DNA from: Flavobacterium litorale
GTDB taxonomy: Bacteria > Bacteroidota > Bacteroidia > Flavobacteriales > Flavobacteriaceae
Assembly: GCF_019613795.1 (NCBI RefSeq)
Contig: NZ_CP080429.1
Location: 1,972,501-2,036,500 of the forward strand
Direction: 5' to 3'
DNA length: 64,000 bases
A model generated the notes under the pieces. That model was not told where the DNA came from. It searched no databases and saw nothing but the letters and a program-made list of their open reading frames with translations. The position numbers and the translations under genes are program-made. Numbering within the stretch: position 1 is the first letter of the stretch; each line of letters opens with the position of its first letter. Below, piece by piece: positions 8,712 to 16,507 of the stretch.

Positions 8712-8746
8712 AAAGAACAGCATCAGTACCAATGATGCTGTTCTTT
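8712..8746 (-). terminator. Strong terminator of the 54-residue peptide gene
   Basis: Perfect 14-bp stem (AAAGAACAGCATCA with TGATGCTGTTCTTT) around a 7-nt loop. On the minus strand it is followed by ATTTTGG, directly after the stop codon at 8749. It starts 3 bp from the dispersed repeat. Confidence 0.8.
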
Positions 8747-8748
8747 TG

Positions 8749-8913
8749 TTAACTGCAAATTAGCAGTTTAATAATCTCTATGATAATTGCTATTACTGAG
8801 ATTATTTGTTTCCAATTGACCTTAGCAGCTTTCACCTGCTTAGGTAATTTTATTTTTGCATTGTTGGGCTTAGACTTCCTAGAAGTTTGGGCCCTCTTTT
8901 TATGTTTAGACAT
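8749..8913 (-). CDS. 54-residue basic/hydrophobic small protein
   Basis: ATG-started frame of 54 codons. The first 35 residues are strongly basic (MSKHKKRAQTSRKSKPNN at the start, then several Lys), and the last 18 form a hydrophobic segment (IISVIAIIIEIIKLLI) long enough to cross or lie in a membrane. No known family is recognised. A perfect 14-bp hairpin terminator begins 3 bp after the stop, which argues that this is a real transcription unit. Small membrane-active peptides of this shape include type I toxins and small membrane regulators, but nothing here decides between them. It lies between the dispersed repeat and the transposase. Confidence 0.5.
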   Translation of the reverse strand: MSKHKKRAQTSRKSKPNNAKIKLPKQVKAAKVNWKQIISVIAIIIEIIKLLICS

Positions 8914-9138
8914 GCGAAGATGTATCCACGCATAACAACCTTGCTTTGAAAATCTAGATTATCATGTTTAATTTTTGAAATTATTGTTAACTAATTAATA
9001 TTCAGTTTTATAGATAATTTCTTTAGTATTATATTTAATTATAAAAACAAAATAAACCATAGACAAATGTAATAGTACCCCTTGAAATTCAAACTCTAAA
9101 TCTTATTGATAGATGAGGGAATTTCAAATAGTTTAAAC
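8914..9138. other. Upstream region of the IS1595-family transposase
   Basis: AT-rich. It contains an inverted pair (TTGAAATTC at about 9082-9090 and GAATTTCAA near 9119-9127) just before the transposase start, which may be the transposase operator or part of an element end. I could not find a matching inverted copy downstream of the transposase, so the element ends remain undefined. Confidence 0.35.
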
Positions 9139-10044
9139 ATGAAGTTCTTTAAATCTTTGTTACAACTCATCGATACTTTACGTACAGATGAAGATTGTAG
9201 AACATTCTTAGAGAATGCAATATGGGGTGATTCTCCAATTTGTCCACATTGTGGGCTTATCGATGACAGACATTACAAATTAAAATTTGGTGGAACATTT
9301 ACAGGAACATACAAATGTCGTTCTTGTAAAATAAGGTTCAATATAAGAACAGGTACAATGTTCGAAGGTTCTCATATACCATTACGTAAATGGTTTTTAG
9401 CGATATACCTATTCTTAAGTCATAAGAAAGGTATTAGCAGTATCCAATTGCATAAAGATATAGGTGTTACTCAGAAAACAGCGTGGTTTATGTTACATAG
9501 GATTAGATGTAATTGCGAAGATAAAATAGAAGTAAACTTTGATACTGAAACACAAATTGATGAAACTTATGTAGGCGGTAAAGCTCGTGGAAAAAGAGCA
9601 CAAGGTCGTAGCTTAATAAAAACACCTGTTATGGGCTTGTTGTCAAATGGTAAAGTTAAGACTATAGTTATCCCGAATGCTAGTGCTTGGACACTTAAAA
9701 CAGTAATTTATCATTTAGTTAAATTCGGTTCAACAATAGTAACAGATGGATGGAAAGGTTATCAAGGGTTGCATAAATCTTACAATCATAAAGTTATAAG
9801 GCATAATCAAGGAATTTATGTAGAAGATGGCTATCATACTAATTCTATAGAAGGCTTTTGGAGTCATTTGAAACGTGGTATTATAGGTGTATATCATCTT
9901 GTAAGTCGTAAGCATTTACATAAATATTGCGAAGAATTTACGTATCGATATAATACAAGAGAAATGTCTGATGGTGAACGATTTACTAAGTTTGTGTCAG
10001 AGTCTAATAACAAAATAACATATAGGCAAATAATAGGAATGTAA
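9139..10044 (+). CDS. IS1595-family (ISXO2-like) transposase
   Basis: Predicted 301-residue DDE-type transposase. The N-terminal zinc ribbon has CPHC (about 35-38) and CRSC (about 63-66), as in the IS1595 family. A helix-turn-helix segment (SIQLHKDIGVTQKTAWFMLHRIR) follows. The ISXO2-like catalytic core contains the Asp of QIDETYVGGKARGKR, the Asp of IVTDGWKGY, and the HTNSIEGFWSHLKRG motif. I chose the ATG at 9139 (MKFFKSLLQLID) rather than an upstream TTG because family members start this way. The reading frame is intact, so it could be active. Confidence 0.93.
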   Translation: MKFFKSLLQLIDTLRTDEDCRTFLENAIWGDSPICPHCGLIDDRHYKLKFGGTFTGTYKCRSCKIRFNIRTGTMFEGSHIPLRKWFLAIYLFLSHKKGISSIQLHKDIGVTQKTAWFMLHRIRCNCEDKIEVNFDTETQIDETYVGGKARGKRAQGRSLIKTPVMGLLSNGKVKTIVIPNASAWTLKTVIYHLVKFGSTIVTDGWKGYQGLHKSYNHKVIRHNQGIYVEDGYHTNSIEGFWSHLKRGIIGVYHLVSRKHLHKYCEEFTYRYNTREMSDGERFTKFVSESNNKITYRQIIGM

Positions 10045-10334
10045 ATTACTTGATTGCAGTAGGATATTAAAGAGTAGTTGGTTAATTTTGTATGCGACAT
10101 TAATTTGTCAAATTAAGACATACAGAAGGTGTTTAACTTTTCTCTTCCGCAAATCTGGTAAATTTATAAGAACGAGAATAGGTTAGCATGCCTACGCTAT
10201 ATTTTAGCGTGGGCTGTTACTTATTTTAGTTCAAGGCTTACCAGAGCCCGCGGGATGAAGTTTGTTAGCAGTACCCACGCTTTCTTCATTCTATAACTCT
10301 TCTTTGGGTCTGGGAAGGCTAATTAATTTTTAAA
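10045..10334. other. Structured leader region of the lipoprotein gene, nested inverted repeats
   Basis: After the transposase there is a small palindrome (10100-10116, TTAATTTG/CAAATTAA). From about 10182 to 10290 lies a set of related arms. CCTACGCTA at about 10191 pairs with TAGCGTGGG at about 10204. AGCGTGGG at about 10205 also pairs with CCCACGCT near 10275. The arm starting GTTAGCA occurs twice as a direct repeat, at about 10183 and 10264. The alternative pairings look like an RNA leader or attenuator, or a repeat-derived hairpin. No coding frame is evident. A region with the same GCGTGG/CCACGC core precedes the paralogous gene at 63762. Confidence 0.5.
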
Positions 10335-10754
10335 ATGAAACGAATTTTCATTCCTGTACTAATGTTTAGCTTATTAACAATAAGCTGTAAAAATGACAAA
10401 TCTACTGATAAGGTAGATACTACTGATACTAATTATGAAGTTTCAGAACAAGAAATTGACACTAGTTCAAATAAAATAGTATCAGAACCAATTCCCTCAG
10501 AAGATGTTACTAATTATGATGATATGTTAGATGCTTATGAAGCATATATTGACAAATTCATAATTGTTATGAAGAAAATGAAGAAAGCAGAACCTGATGA
10601 TATGTCAATTTTAACGGAATATACTGAGCTAATGGATAAGGCTGACGAGTTTAGCAAACAGCTTGAATCTAATGAGGGTCAAATGTCTAAGGCACAATTG
10701 AAACGATATATTGATTTACAAACAAAGTTCTCGAAGGCAGCAATTGATATGTAA
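10335..10754 (+). CDS. Lipoprotein with a C-terminal helical domain (DUF6591-like)
   Basis: Predicted 139-residue lipoprotein with lipobox LLTISC (Cys at about 18) and then an acidic Asp/Thr/Ser linker (about 20-60). The C-terminal domain of about 80 residues is predicted helical: DDMLDAYEAYIDKFIIVMKKMKK, then EYTELMDKADEFSKQLES and a Lys-rich ending. This arrangement resembles the short DUF6591-type lipoproteins common in Bacteroidota, whose function is unknown. The partial gene at 63762 is a paralogue, with the same DWD/DDM...YEEYID-NYIV pattern and the same structured leader. Confidence 0.75.
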   Translation: MKRIFIPVLMFSLLTISCKNDKSTDKVDTTDTNYEVSEQEIDTSSNKIVSEPIPSEDVTNYDDMLDAYEAYIDKFIIVMKKMKKAEPDDMSILTEYTELMDKADEFSKQLESNEGQMSKAQLKRYIDLQTKFSKAAIDM

Positions 10755-10758
10755 CACA

Positions 10759-10780
10759 AAGAGTGGCGATTGTCACTCTT
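10759..10780 (+). terminator. Weak terminator after the lipoprotein gene
   Basis: AAGAGTG and CACTCTT form a 7-bp stem around an 8-nt loop, immediately after the stop codon. The T tract is poor. Confidence 0.4.
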
Positions 10781-10823
10781 ATTAGTTTCTAAGATTTGTA
10801 TTATTTAATAACAAATAAACCAA

Positions 10824-10850
10824 AAGGATTCCTGTGCCATAGGAATCCTT
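10824..10850 (-). terminator. Terminator of the 45-residue peptide gene
   Basis: AAGGATTCCT and AGGAATCCTT form a perfect 10-bp stem with a 7-nt loop. On the minus strand TTTGGTTT follows. It starts 8 bp after the stop codon at 10858. Confidence 0.65.
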
Positions 10851-10857
10851 CTTATGT

Positions 10858-10995
10858 TTATAAGTTGAGAAAATGACAAATAAGTTCCCAAAGCAATTTT
10901 GACACTATTGTTTTAATTAACAATTTTACTAATTCTTTACTGAGGTACTTAACTGTTTTAATAAATTTCTGCCTAGGTGTTTTTTGTAGTTTCAT
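10858..10995 (-). CDS. 45-residue basic amphipathic small protein
   Basis: ATG-started frame of 45 codons. It starts MKLQKTPRQKFIKTVKYL, and its second half alternates Lys with Leu, Ile and Val (ELVKLLIKTIVSKLLWELIC), giving a strongly amphipathic or membrane-seeking helix. There is no recognised family. A perfect 10-bp terminator follows the stop. Its size, charge pattern, strand and terminator resemble the 54-residue gene at 8749-8913, although the sequences are not alignable. The 371-bp gap between the lipoprotein and the membrane protein holds nothing else I would call a gene. Confidence 0.42.
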   Translation of the reverse strand: MKLQKTPRQKFIKTVKYLSKELVKLLIKTIVSKLLWELICHFLNL

Positions 10996-11075
10996 AACTG
11001 AACTATTTTATTGTTAAGTCCAGTAATACATTTTCACTCGAAGGTTTTAAATGGTCATTTTCTAGTTAAAGAACT

Positions 11076-11104
11076 GAACTATAGCCTTTTACTGGCTATA
11101 GTTC
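11076..11104. terminator. Perfect 11-bp hairpin, possible terminator
   Basis: GAACTATAGCC, a 7-nt loop and GGCTATAGTTC form a perfect stem in the gap after the stop codon of the minus-strand gene at 11126. T tracts on either side are weak, so termination is only one possible role. Confidence 0.5.
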
Positions 11105-11125
11105 ATGTTTTAAGCTATATTAAAT

Positions 11126-11581
11126 TTAGGTTAAGTTTATAAAGCATTGTATACTAGTGCTTTGGTACATTAAAGTATATAATTGTGTAAGTTTATTAGC
11201 TTTTGCATCACTTGTTCTATAACTAATAAGCCCCGCCTTTTTGGCAAAATCAATAGCTTTTTCGATGGCTTCTTGGTTATATCCATACCAACTATCTTGC
11301 TCCTCTATTTTTTCATGGAATAAATCTACATCGAGTGTTTCAAGTAATTCTACAACAATTTTTTTATCGCTTTCTTTTGGAGTAAACTTTAATACTTTAT
11401 ATTTCTGATTTAATTGATATAATTCTATCATTAATATAGATGTAGATATTATTAAAATAGCAATAGTTGTATATATCCAATTATTAAATAACTCTGGTAG
11501 TCCAATTGAATTAGTTAATAGATTTACAAGTATTGGCATTATTATTAAACCAAAATACCACTTATTTAAAATTCTATCCAT
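11126..11581 (-). CDS. Membrane protein with cytoplasmic C-terminal domain, unknown function
   Basis: Predicted 151-residue protein with two N-terminal membrane segments (about 8-28 and 36-54) followed by a soluble domain of about 95 residues. The soluble part has an acidic helix (ESDKKIVVELLETLDVDLFHEKIEEQDSW) and ends in a segment (ANKLTQLYTLMYQ) encoded by the dispersed repeat at 11161-11198. No named domain is recognised. The general plan, a membrane anchor with a small soluble domain in an AT-rich accessory island, would fit a phage-exclusion or immunity protein, but that is a guess. Confidence 0.65.
   Translation of the reverse strand: MDRILNKWYFGLIIMPILVNLLTNSIGLPELFNNWIYTTIAILIISTSILMIELYQLNQKYKVLKFTPKESDKKIVVELLETLDVDLFHEKIEEQDSWYGYNQEAIEKAIDFAKKAGLISYRTSDAKANKLTQLYTLMYQSTSIQCFINLT
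11161..11198 (-). repeat. 38-bp dispersed repeat, copy 2 (right arm)
   Basis: Reverse complement of copy 1 at 8672-8709: 27 bp exact (11161-11187) and 36 of 38 overall. It is coding here, forming the codons for NKLTQLYTLMYQ near the end of the 11126-11581 gene. Confidence 0.8.
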
Positions 11582-11695
11582 TACATGTTTATATTGTATC
11601 TATTTATTATCAAATATAACCAATTTTAAATCCTTTAACATTTCTCAATTTTGTTTTCTTTAGCTTTATCAAACAATATTTTAAATACACCAAAA

Positions 11696-12238
11696 ATGAA
11701 AATACTAGCATTTGCAGGGAGTAGTAGTACACAATCCATAAATAAACACTTAGCAACCTATGCCGCTAGCTTATTTGAGGGCGGGGAAGTGGAGGTACTG
11801 GACCTTAACGATTATGAACTCCCTCTTTTTAGCGTAGATAAAGAGGCTGTTTTGGGTAAGCCTGCCCTTGCCACAACTTTTTTAGATAAAATATCGGCTT
11901 CCGACCTTATAGTACTCTCCTTAGCAGAACATAACGGCAGTTTTTCGGCAGCTTTTAAGAATATATATGATTGGGCATCGCGCCAACGTAAAGCTGTTTT
12001 TAATGATAAACCGATGCTACTATTGGCTACTTCGCCAGGTAAAAGAGGAGGTAGTAGCATACTGGAAATGGCAAAAACAGTATTACCACGTTATAACGCT
12101 AATATCCGAGCTACGTTTTCGTTACCGTCGTTTCATGAGAATTTTGACATCGAAGCAGGCAAAATATCCAATAATGTGCTTGATGCTGCGTTAAAAGATG
12201 TTATTCGTAACTTCGATTATGGTAAGGAAACTGCTTAA
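11696..12238 (+). CDS. NADPH-dependent FMN reductase family protein
   Basis: Predicted 180-residue flavodoxin-fold oxidoreductase. The N-terminal phosphate-binding loop for FMN is KILAFAGSSSTQSINKHLA. PLFSVDKEAVLGKP and LSLAEHNGSFSAAFKNIYDW form the flavin and dimer-contact segments, and LLLATSPGKRGGSS carries the SPG motif of azoreductase-like family members. I set the start at the ATG at 11696 because the family begins right at MKILAFAGSS, so the 15 upstream codons in frame are unlikely to be translated. It reduces quinones or free flavins in the cytoplasm. The true substrate is not predictable. Confidence 0.87.
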   Translation: MKILAFAGSSSTQSINKHLATYAASLFEGGEVEVLDLNDYELPLFSVDKEAVLGKPALATTFLDKISASDLIVLSLAEHNGSFSAAFKNIYDWASRQRKAVFNDKPMLLLATSPGKRGGSSILEMAKTVLPRYNANIRATFSLPSFHENFDIEAGKISNNVLDAALKDVIRNFDYGKETA

Positions 12239-12349
12239 AGCAGCAAATCAAAAAGCTGCTTTATGGACGCTTAACGATAAAGGAATTTTTTATCATTATA
12301 AGGAATAGCATTTTTGTTTACTTGGCAGGATTATTGGTAGTAAAAAATC

Positions 12350-13315
12350 ATGAAAAAATTACTATTTACACTTCTGCTGTTATTATTTATATCAAACACT
12401 TTTGCACAAGACTACCAAAAAGTTGATGCAACGGTAAAAAAATACCCACGTTCATTTACCAATGCCAATAGGCTTGCCGAACGCATTAATAACGATTTTA
12501 CTCGCGAAGATGAAAAGGCACGTGCTATATTTACTTGGATAGCACTTAACATACGTTACGATTTAGCATCGGTAGGCAAGGCGCAAAAACGTGTAGGGTT
12601 TTCCTATTCGTCAGAAGAAGAGCGTATTGCCAAGCAGCAAAAAATGAAAGACGACCTAGCCAATACAACCTTACACTCTAAAAAAGGCGTTTGTCAAGGA
12701 TATTCTACCCTTTTTATGATACTTGCCGAAAAGGTAGGGTTAGAAGCTGTTTTAATATCGGGCACAGCCAAATCGCACCCAAGCCACATTGGCAGATTTC
12801 CAGATATTACCGACCATGCTTGGAATGCCGTTAAAATAAACAACGAGTGGAAATTAGTAGATGTCACTTGGGGCGCAGGCGCAGTAATAGGTAATACACA
12901 AAAATTTGAGTTTAGGTTTAACGATAAATATTTCCTTACTGACCCAGAAGTTTTTGTTTTAAACCATTACCCCGATAACGATACGTGGTTGTTTGCCAAC
13001 ACCACCAAAAAACAGTTTGCACAACTTCCGTTATATTACGGTAATTACCACATGGGCGGTTACGAGTTACTTACCCCAACCACAGGAATATTTACCCCAA
13101 AACAAGGTACATTAAAAGTGAAAATTAAAAACGTAAAACCTACTGATGAAATAGCTTACGTATTTGTAGAAAATAAACAATTTAAATTAGTTGAACCTAC
13201 TTTTAATAACGGTATTGCTGAGTTTGAGGTACCGTTAACAGCTACTTCGTTAGGTATTTTAACCATTTACATTAACGAAAAATCAGTACTATCGTATAAA
13301 ATCAATAAATCGTAG
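12350..13315 (+). CDS. Secreted transglutaminase-like (papain-fold) protein
   Basis: Predicted 321-residue protein with a Sec signal (cleavage after SNTFA, about residue 19). The transglutaminase-like core runs from about 50 to 180. It has EDEKARAIFTWIALNIRYD, the nucleophile Cys in KKGVCQGYSTLFMILAEKVG (about 122), the His in DHAWNAVKINNEW and the Asp in KLVDVTWGAG, so the catalytic triad is complete. The C-terminal third is beta-rich (Ig-like). Such proteins may be proteases, amidases or cross-linkers in the periplasm or at the cell surface. Confidence 0.86.
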   Translation: MKKLLFTLLLLLFISNTFAQDYQKVDATVKKYPRSFTNANRLAERINNDFTREDEKARAIFTWIALNIRYDLASVGKAQKRVGFSYSSEEERIAKQQKMKDDLANTTLHSKKGVCQGYSTLFMILAEKVGLEAVLISGTAKSHPSHIGRFPDITDHAWNAVKINNEWKLVDVTWGAGAVIGNTQKFEFRFNDKYFLTDPEVFVLNHYPDNDTWLFANTTKKQFAQLPLYYGNYHMGGYELLTPTTGIFTPKQGTLKVKIKNVKPTDEIAYVFVENKQFKLVEPTFNNGIAEFEVPLTATSLGILTIYINEKSVLSYKINKS

Positions 13316-13419
13316 TACCAAACCAATGTTATTAACTGCGTTCTCTTAATAAGTTTCTTACTACATACTTTCATTTTTTGCCCATATATACTACATTAGC
13401 ATAAAATCCATTAAATTTT

Positions 13420-15273
13420 ATGCTGGAGCAGAATCAGTACACTGAAGATAATATCCGTTCACTCGACTGGAAGGAACATATCCGTATGCGTCCTGGTATG
13501 TATATCGGTAAATTGGGCGACGGTTCATCGCCCGACGATGGTATTTATATACTCCTAAAAGAAGTATTAGATAACTCCATTGACGAATTTGTAATGGGCA
13601 GTGGTAAAACCATAGAGGTTACCGTTAAAGATAAAACCGTTACTGTGCGCGACTACGGTAGAGGTATTCCTTTAGGTAAAGTTGTCGATGTAGTATCTAA
13701 AATGAATACAGGAGGTAAGTACGACTCTAAAGCATTCAAAAAGTCTGTTGGATTAAACGGGGTAGGTACAAAAGCAGTAAATGCATTATCTACCTATTTT
13801 CGTGTAGAATCCGTTCGGGATAACCAGCAAAAAGCAGCCGAATTTTCGGGAGGTAAAATAACCCTTGATGAAGATGTTATTGATACCACTAAGCGCAAAG
13901 GAACTAAAGTTAGTTTTATTGCTGACGAAACCATATTTAAAAACTACAAATACCGTAATGAGTATATTATAAAAATGCTCAAAAATTATTGTTACCTCAA
14001 CACGGGGCTTACAATAATCTATAACGGAGAAAAATACCACTCGGACAACGGTTTAAAAGACCTACTGGGCGAAAATATAAATGAAGAGGACAGAATATAC
14101 CCTATAATTCATTTAAAAGACGAAGATATTGAACTAGCTATAACGCACAGCAAAACGCAGTATAGTGAGGAGTATTATTCGTTTGTAAATGGACAGAATA
14201 CTACCCAAGGAGGTACACACCTTAGTGCCTTTAGAGAAGCCATTGTAAAAACGGTTAAAGAGTTTTACGGTAAAAGTTTTGAGGCTGCCGACATTCGTAA
14301 ATCCATAGTAAGTGCTATTAGTGTAAAGGTGGAAGAACCCGTATTTGAATCGCAGACTAAAACCAAATTGGGCTCTACCGATATGGGACCTAATTTGCCT
14401 ACGGTACGTACTTTTATAAACGATTTTGTTAAGACAAGATTCGATAACTTTTTGCACCGTAACCCAGAGGTAGCCGAAGCATTACTTAAAAAAATATTAC
14501 AGGCAGAGCGCGAGCGTAAAGAACTTTCGGGCATTCGTAAAATAGCCCGCGAAAGAGCCAAAAAAGCGAGTTTACACAACAAAAAACTGCGCGATTGCCG
14601 TGTACACCTTACCGATACTAAAAATTCCCGTAGTTTAGAGAGTACCCTGTTTATAACCGAGGGAGATTCGGCTTCGGGCTCCATAACAAAATCCAGAGAT
14701 GTAAATACACAAGCCGTATTTAGTTTGCGTGGTAAGCCGCTAAACTCGTATGGAATGAGTAAAAAGATTGTGTACGAAAATGAAGAGTTCAATTTGTTAC
14801 AAGCAGCACTCAACATAGAGGAGGACATGGAAAACCTGCGGTACAATAACATTGTTATTGCTACCGATGCCGATGTAGATGGTATGCACATACGCCTGTT
14901 GTTAATTACCTTCTTTTTACAGTTTTTTCCAGAGTTAATTAAAGAGGGGCATCTGTACATTTTGCAAACCCCTTTATTTAGAGTACGAAATAAAAAAGAA
15001 ACAATATATTGCTACAGCGAAGAAGAGCGTAGGGCAGCCATTAATAAATTAACTGGAAAACCAGAAATAACACGATTTAAAGGACTAGGAGAAATATCGC
15101 CTGATGAATTTAAATTTTTTATAGGTGAGGATATACGTTTAGACCCTATAATGCTAGATAGTGCTACATCCATACAAAAATTATTGGAGTTTTATATGGG
15201 TAAGAATACACCCGACCGACAGGAGTTTATTATTAATAATTTGAAAGTGGAATTGGATGTTTTGGAAGAATAA
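13420..15273 (+). CDS. parE: DNA topoisomerase IV subunit B (type IIA, GyrB/ParE family)
   Basis: Predicted 617-residue ATPase subunit that powers decatenation of daughter chromosomes with ParC. The GHKL ATPase domain shows [28 protein letters not shown] (catalytic Glu and Mg-binding Asn), [11 protein letters not shown] and [14 protein letters not shown]. The TOPRIM domain has [13 protein letters not shown] and the [12 protein letters not shown] acidic pair, and the C-terminal [11 protein letters not shown] closes it. The length is that of ParE rather than a long GyrB. parC lies 1.2 kb downstream, separated by a PIN-domain gene. Confidence 0.95.
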   Translation: MLEQNQYTEDNIRSLDWKEHIRMRPGMYIGKLGDGSSPDDGIYILLKEVLDNSIDEFVMGSGKTIEVTVKDKTVTVRDYGRGIPLGKVVDVVSKMNTGGKYDSKAFKKSVGLNGVGTKAVNALSTYFRVESVRDNQQKAAEFSGGKITLDEDVIDTTKRKGTKVSFIADETIFKNYKYRNEYIIKMLKNYCYLNTGLTIIYNGEKYHSDNGLKDLLGENINEEDRIYPIIHLKDEDIELAITHSKTQYSEEYYSFVNGQNTTQGGTHLSAFREAIVKTVKEFYGKSFEAADIRKSIVSAISVKVEEPVFESQTKTKLGSTDMGPNLPTVRTFINDFVKTRFDNFLHRNPEVAEALLKKILQAERERKELSGIRKIARERAKKASLHNKKLRDCRVHLTDTKNSRSLESTLFITEGDSASGSITKSRDVNTQAVFSLRGKPLNSYGMSKKIVYENEEFNLLQAALNIEEDMENLRYNNIVIATDADVDGMHIRLLLITFFLQFFPELIKEGHLYILQTPLFRVRNKKETIYCYSEEERRAAINKLTGKPEITRFKGLGEISPDEFKFFIGEDIRLDPIMLDSATSIQKLLEFYMGKNTPDRQEFIINNLKVELDVLEE

Positions 15274-15292
15274 TCGTGTAAGCTGACTCTAT

Positions 15293-16399
15293 ATGAATAT
15301 AATTATTGATAGTACAGAATTTAGGAAAGATAGGGGATTAAATAAAAGCGAATTAGCTCTTCTAAAAGATATGGGGCATTTTAATTTATTAAATCTTCAT
15401 ATACCTTGGTTTGTATATAAAGAATCTACTACTACAAGCGTCAAAGAATTAAAAACCGAATTGAATAAAATCAAAAATTCACTAGAAGCTTTTAATAGAA
15501 AAGGTATATCTCCTTATGATTACGAAACAGCAAAGAAATTAGCTGACGAAATTGAAAAACTTTTTGACAAAGCTGAAGATTCAAATAAAAATCTCTGGCT
15601 AGAATTTATCAAAACTTCTAAAGCAAAATTGTATCAGTTTGATGAAAAAGAAAGTATCATTGTATTTAATGCATATTTTAATGGAGATATACCTTTCAAA
15701 TCAGTAAAAAGCAGGGGTGATATTCCTGATGCTTTTATTTTTCAAACTATAAAAAAAATAGCTTCTACCAGACCTGTACATTTAATTTCAGGAGATAAAA
15801 AATTAAGATGTATATGTAATAGCAATTTACCAAATATTATTACTCACGAAAGCATAGAAACATTTTTAAAGAATAGCGAATTTCTATTATTGAAACAGAA
15901 ATATAATAAATTGTTGGAACTTAAGAAAATTGAAGATGCTAAAGAATTAATGTTAGATTATGAAGACAATTTTGAAGATGCAGTTTATGAATATATTAGT
16001 AGAGTTAATTATCTTGAACTTTATGAAACCGACTTTCCGTCTGATGGTGGCGAAGTCACTGTAGTTGCAATTGATGACTCAAAATTGAAAATTGAGAAAG
16101 ATGAGATAGAATTTATTGATGATAAATTTTACGTTCCAATTTCTATTGATGGTATTGCTTCTATATATTTTTATGTATTCAAAGCTGATTATTGGATTTA
16201 TGATTATTTGCCTAGTGGTTCAGATCATAATAAACATTATTATCTCATTGAAGATATTGTCCCAATTACCCTACGTAAAACTATTGTTGTTAATATCGAA
16301 GAAATTAAGGAAGATCAAGAATTAGATATCGTAATTGGAGAATTTGATGAGATAATTTTGAAAAATCCTTATATAAATCCACCTATCGAAAAAGATTGA
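15293..16399 (+). CDS. PIN-domain protein (DUF4935-like), predicted RNase
   Basis: Predicted 368-residue protein starting 19 bp after parE. The N-terminal PIN-like nuclease domain (about 1-180) begins MNIIIDSTEF with the first acidic residue. Others lie in LWLEF, in DIPDAFIFQTI (about 143-152) and in HLISGDKKLRC. Together they form the acidic cluster that binds Mg in PIN nucleases. The C-terminal half (about 200-368) is acidic and of unknown fold. Its base and codon use is clearly more AT-rich than parE and parC, suggesting acquisition. Such single PIN proteins act as toxins or in RNA decay; no antitoxin gene is visible beside it. Confidence 0.75.
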   Translation: MNIIIDSTEFRKDRGLNKSELALLKDMGHFNLLNLHIPWFVYKESTTTSVKELKTELNKIKNSLEAFNRKGISPYDYETAKKLADEIEKLFDKAEDSNKNLWLEFIKTSKAKLYQFDEKESIIVFNAYFNGDIPFKSVKSRGDIPDAFIFQTIKKIASTRPVHLISGDKKLRCICNSNLPNIITHESIETFLKNSEFLLLKQKYNKLLELKKIEDAKELMLDYEDNFEDAVYEYISRVNYLELYETDFPSDGGEVTVVAIDDSKLKIEKDEIEFIDDKFYVPISIDGIASIYFYVFKADYWIYDYLPSGSDHNKHYYLIEDIVPITLRKTIVVNIEEIKEDQELDIVIGEFDEIILKNPYINPPIEKD

Positions 16400-16507
16400 A
16401 CATTAGTATATCAATTGAAGGTTTAGATAGTGGCGATAAAAATTCGCAATAACTACGTTTGATTTAAGGAACTAGAATAATTTTAGGTATTTAAGATAGA
16501 TTTATTA

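Larger units (their letters stand above)
8683..11187. mobile_element. Possible element or rearranged segment bounded by a 27-bp inverted repeat
   Basis: The segment between two exact 27-bp inverted copies holds the IS1595-family transposase, a structured-leader lipoprotein gene and two tiny peptide genes, all AT-rich compared with the flanking core genes. The inverted repeats could be element ends. However, the right copy lies inside a reading frame (11126-11581), the spacing is long for a simple IS1595 element, and I see no target-site duplication. The boundary call is therefore tentative. Confidence 0.3.

Noticed and set aside
8921..8945. Third copy of the CCACGC leader element upstream of the 54-residue gene
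   Set aside because: Only a short CCACGC core is shared, without the pairing arms.
10182..10290. Integron attC-like sites
   Set aside because: Core arms do not fit the GTTRRRY/RYYYAAC pattern, and no integron integrase is present.
8914..10334. Standard terminal inverted repeats and target duplication of the IS1595-family element
   Set aside because: I compared the flanks of the transposase and found no convincing matching ends.
14265..14960. Long open frame antisense to parE
   Set aside because: It is opposite to conserved parE codons and has no domain; a shadow of the real gene.
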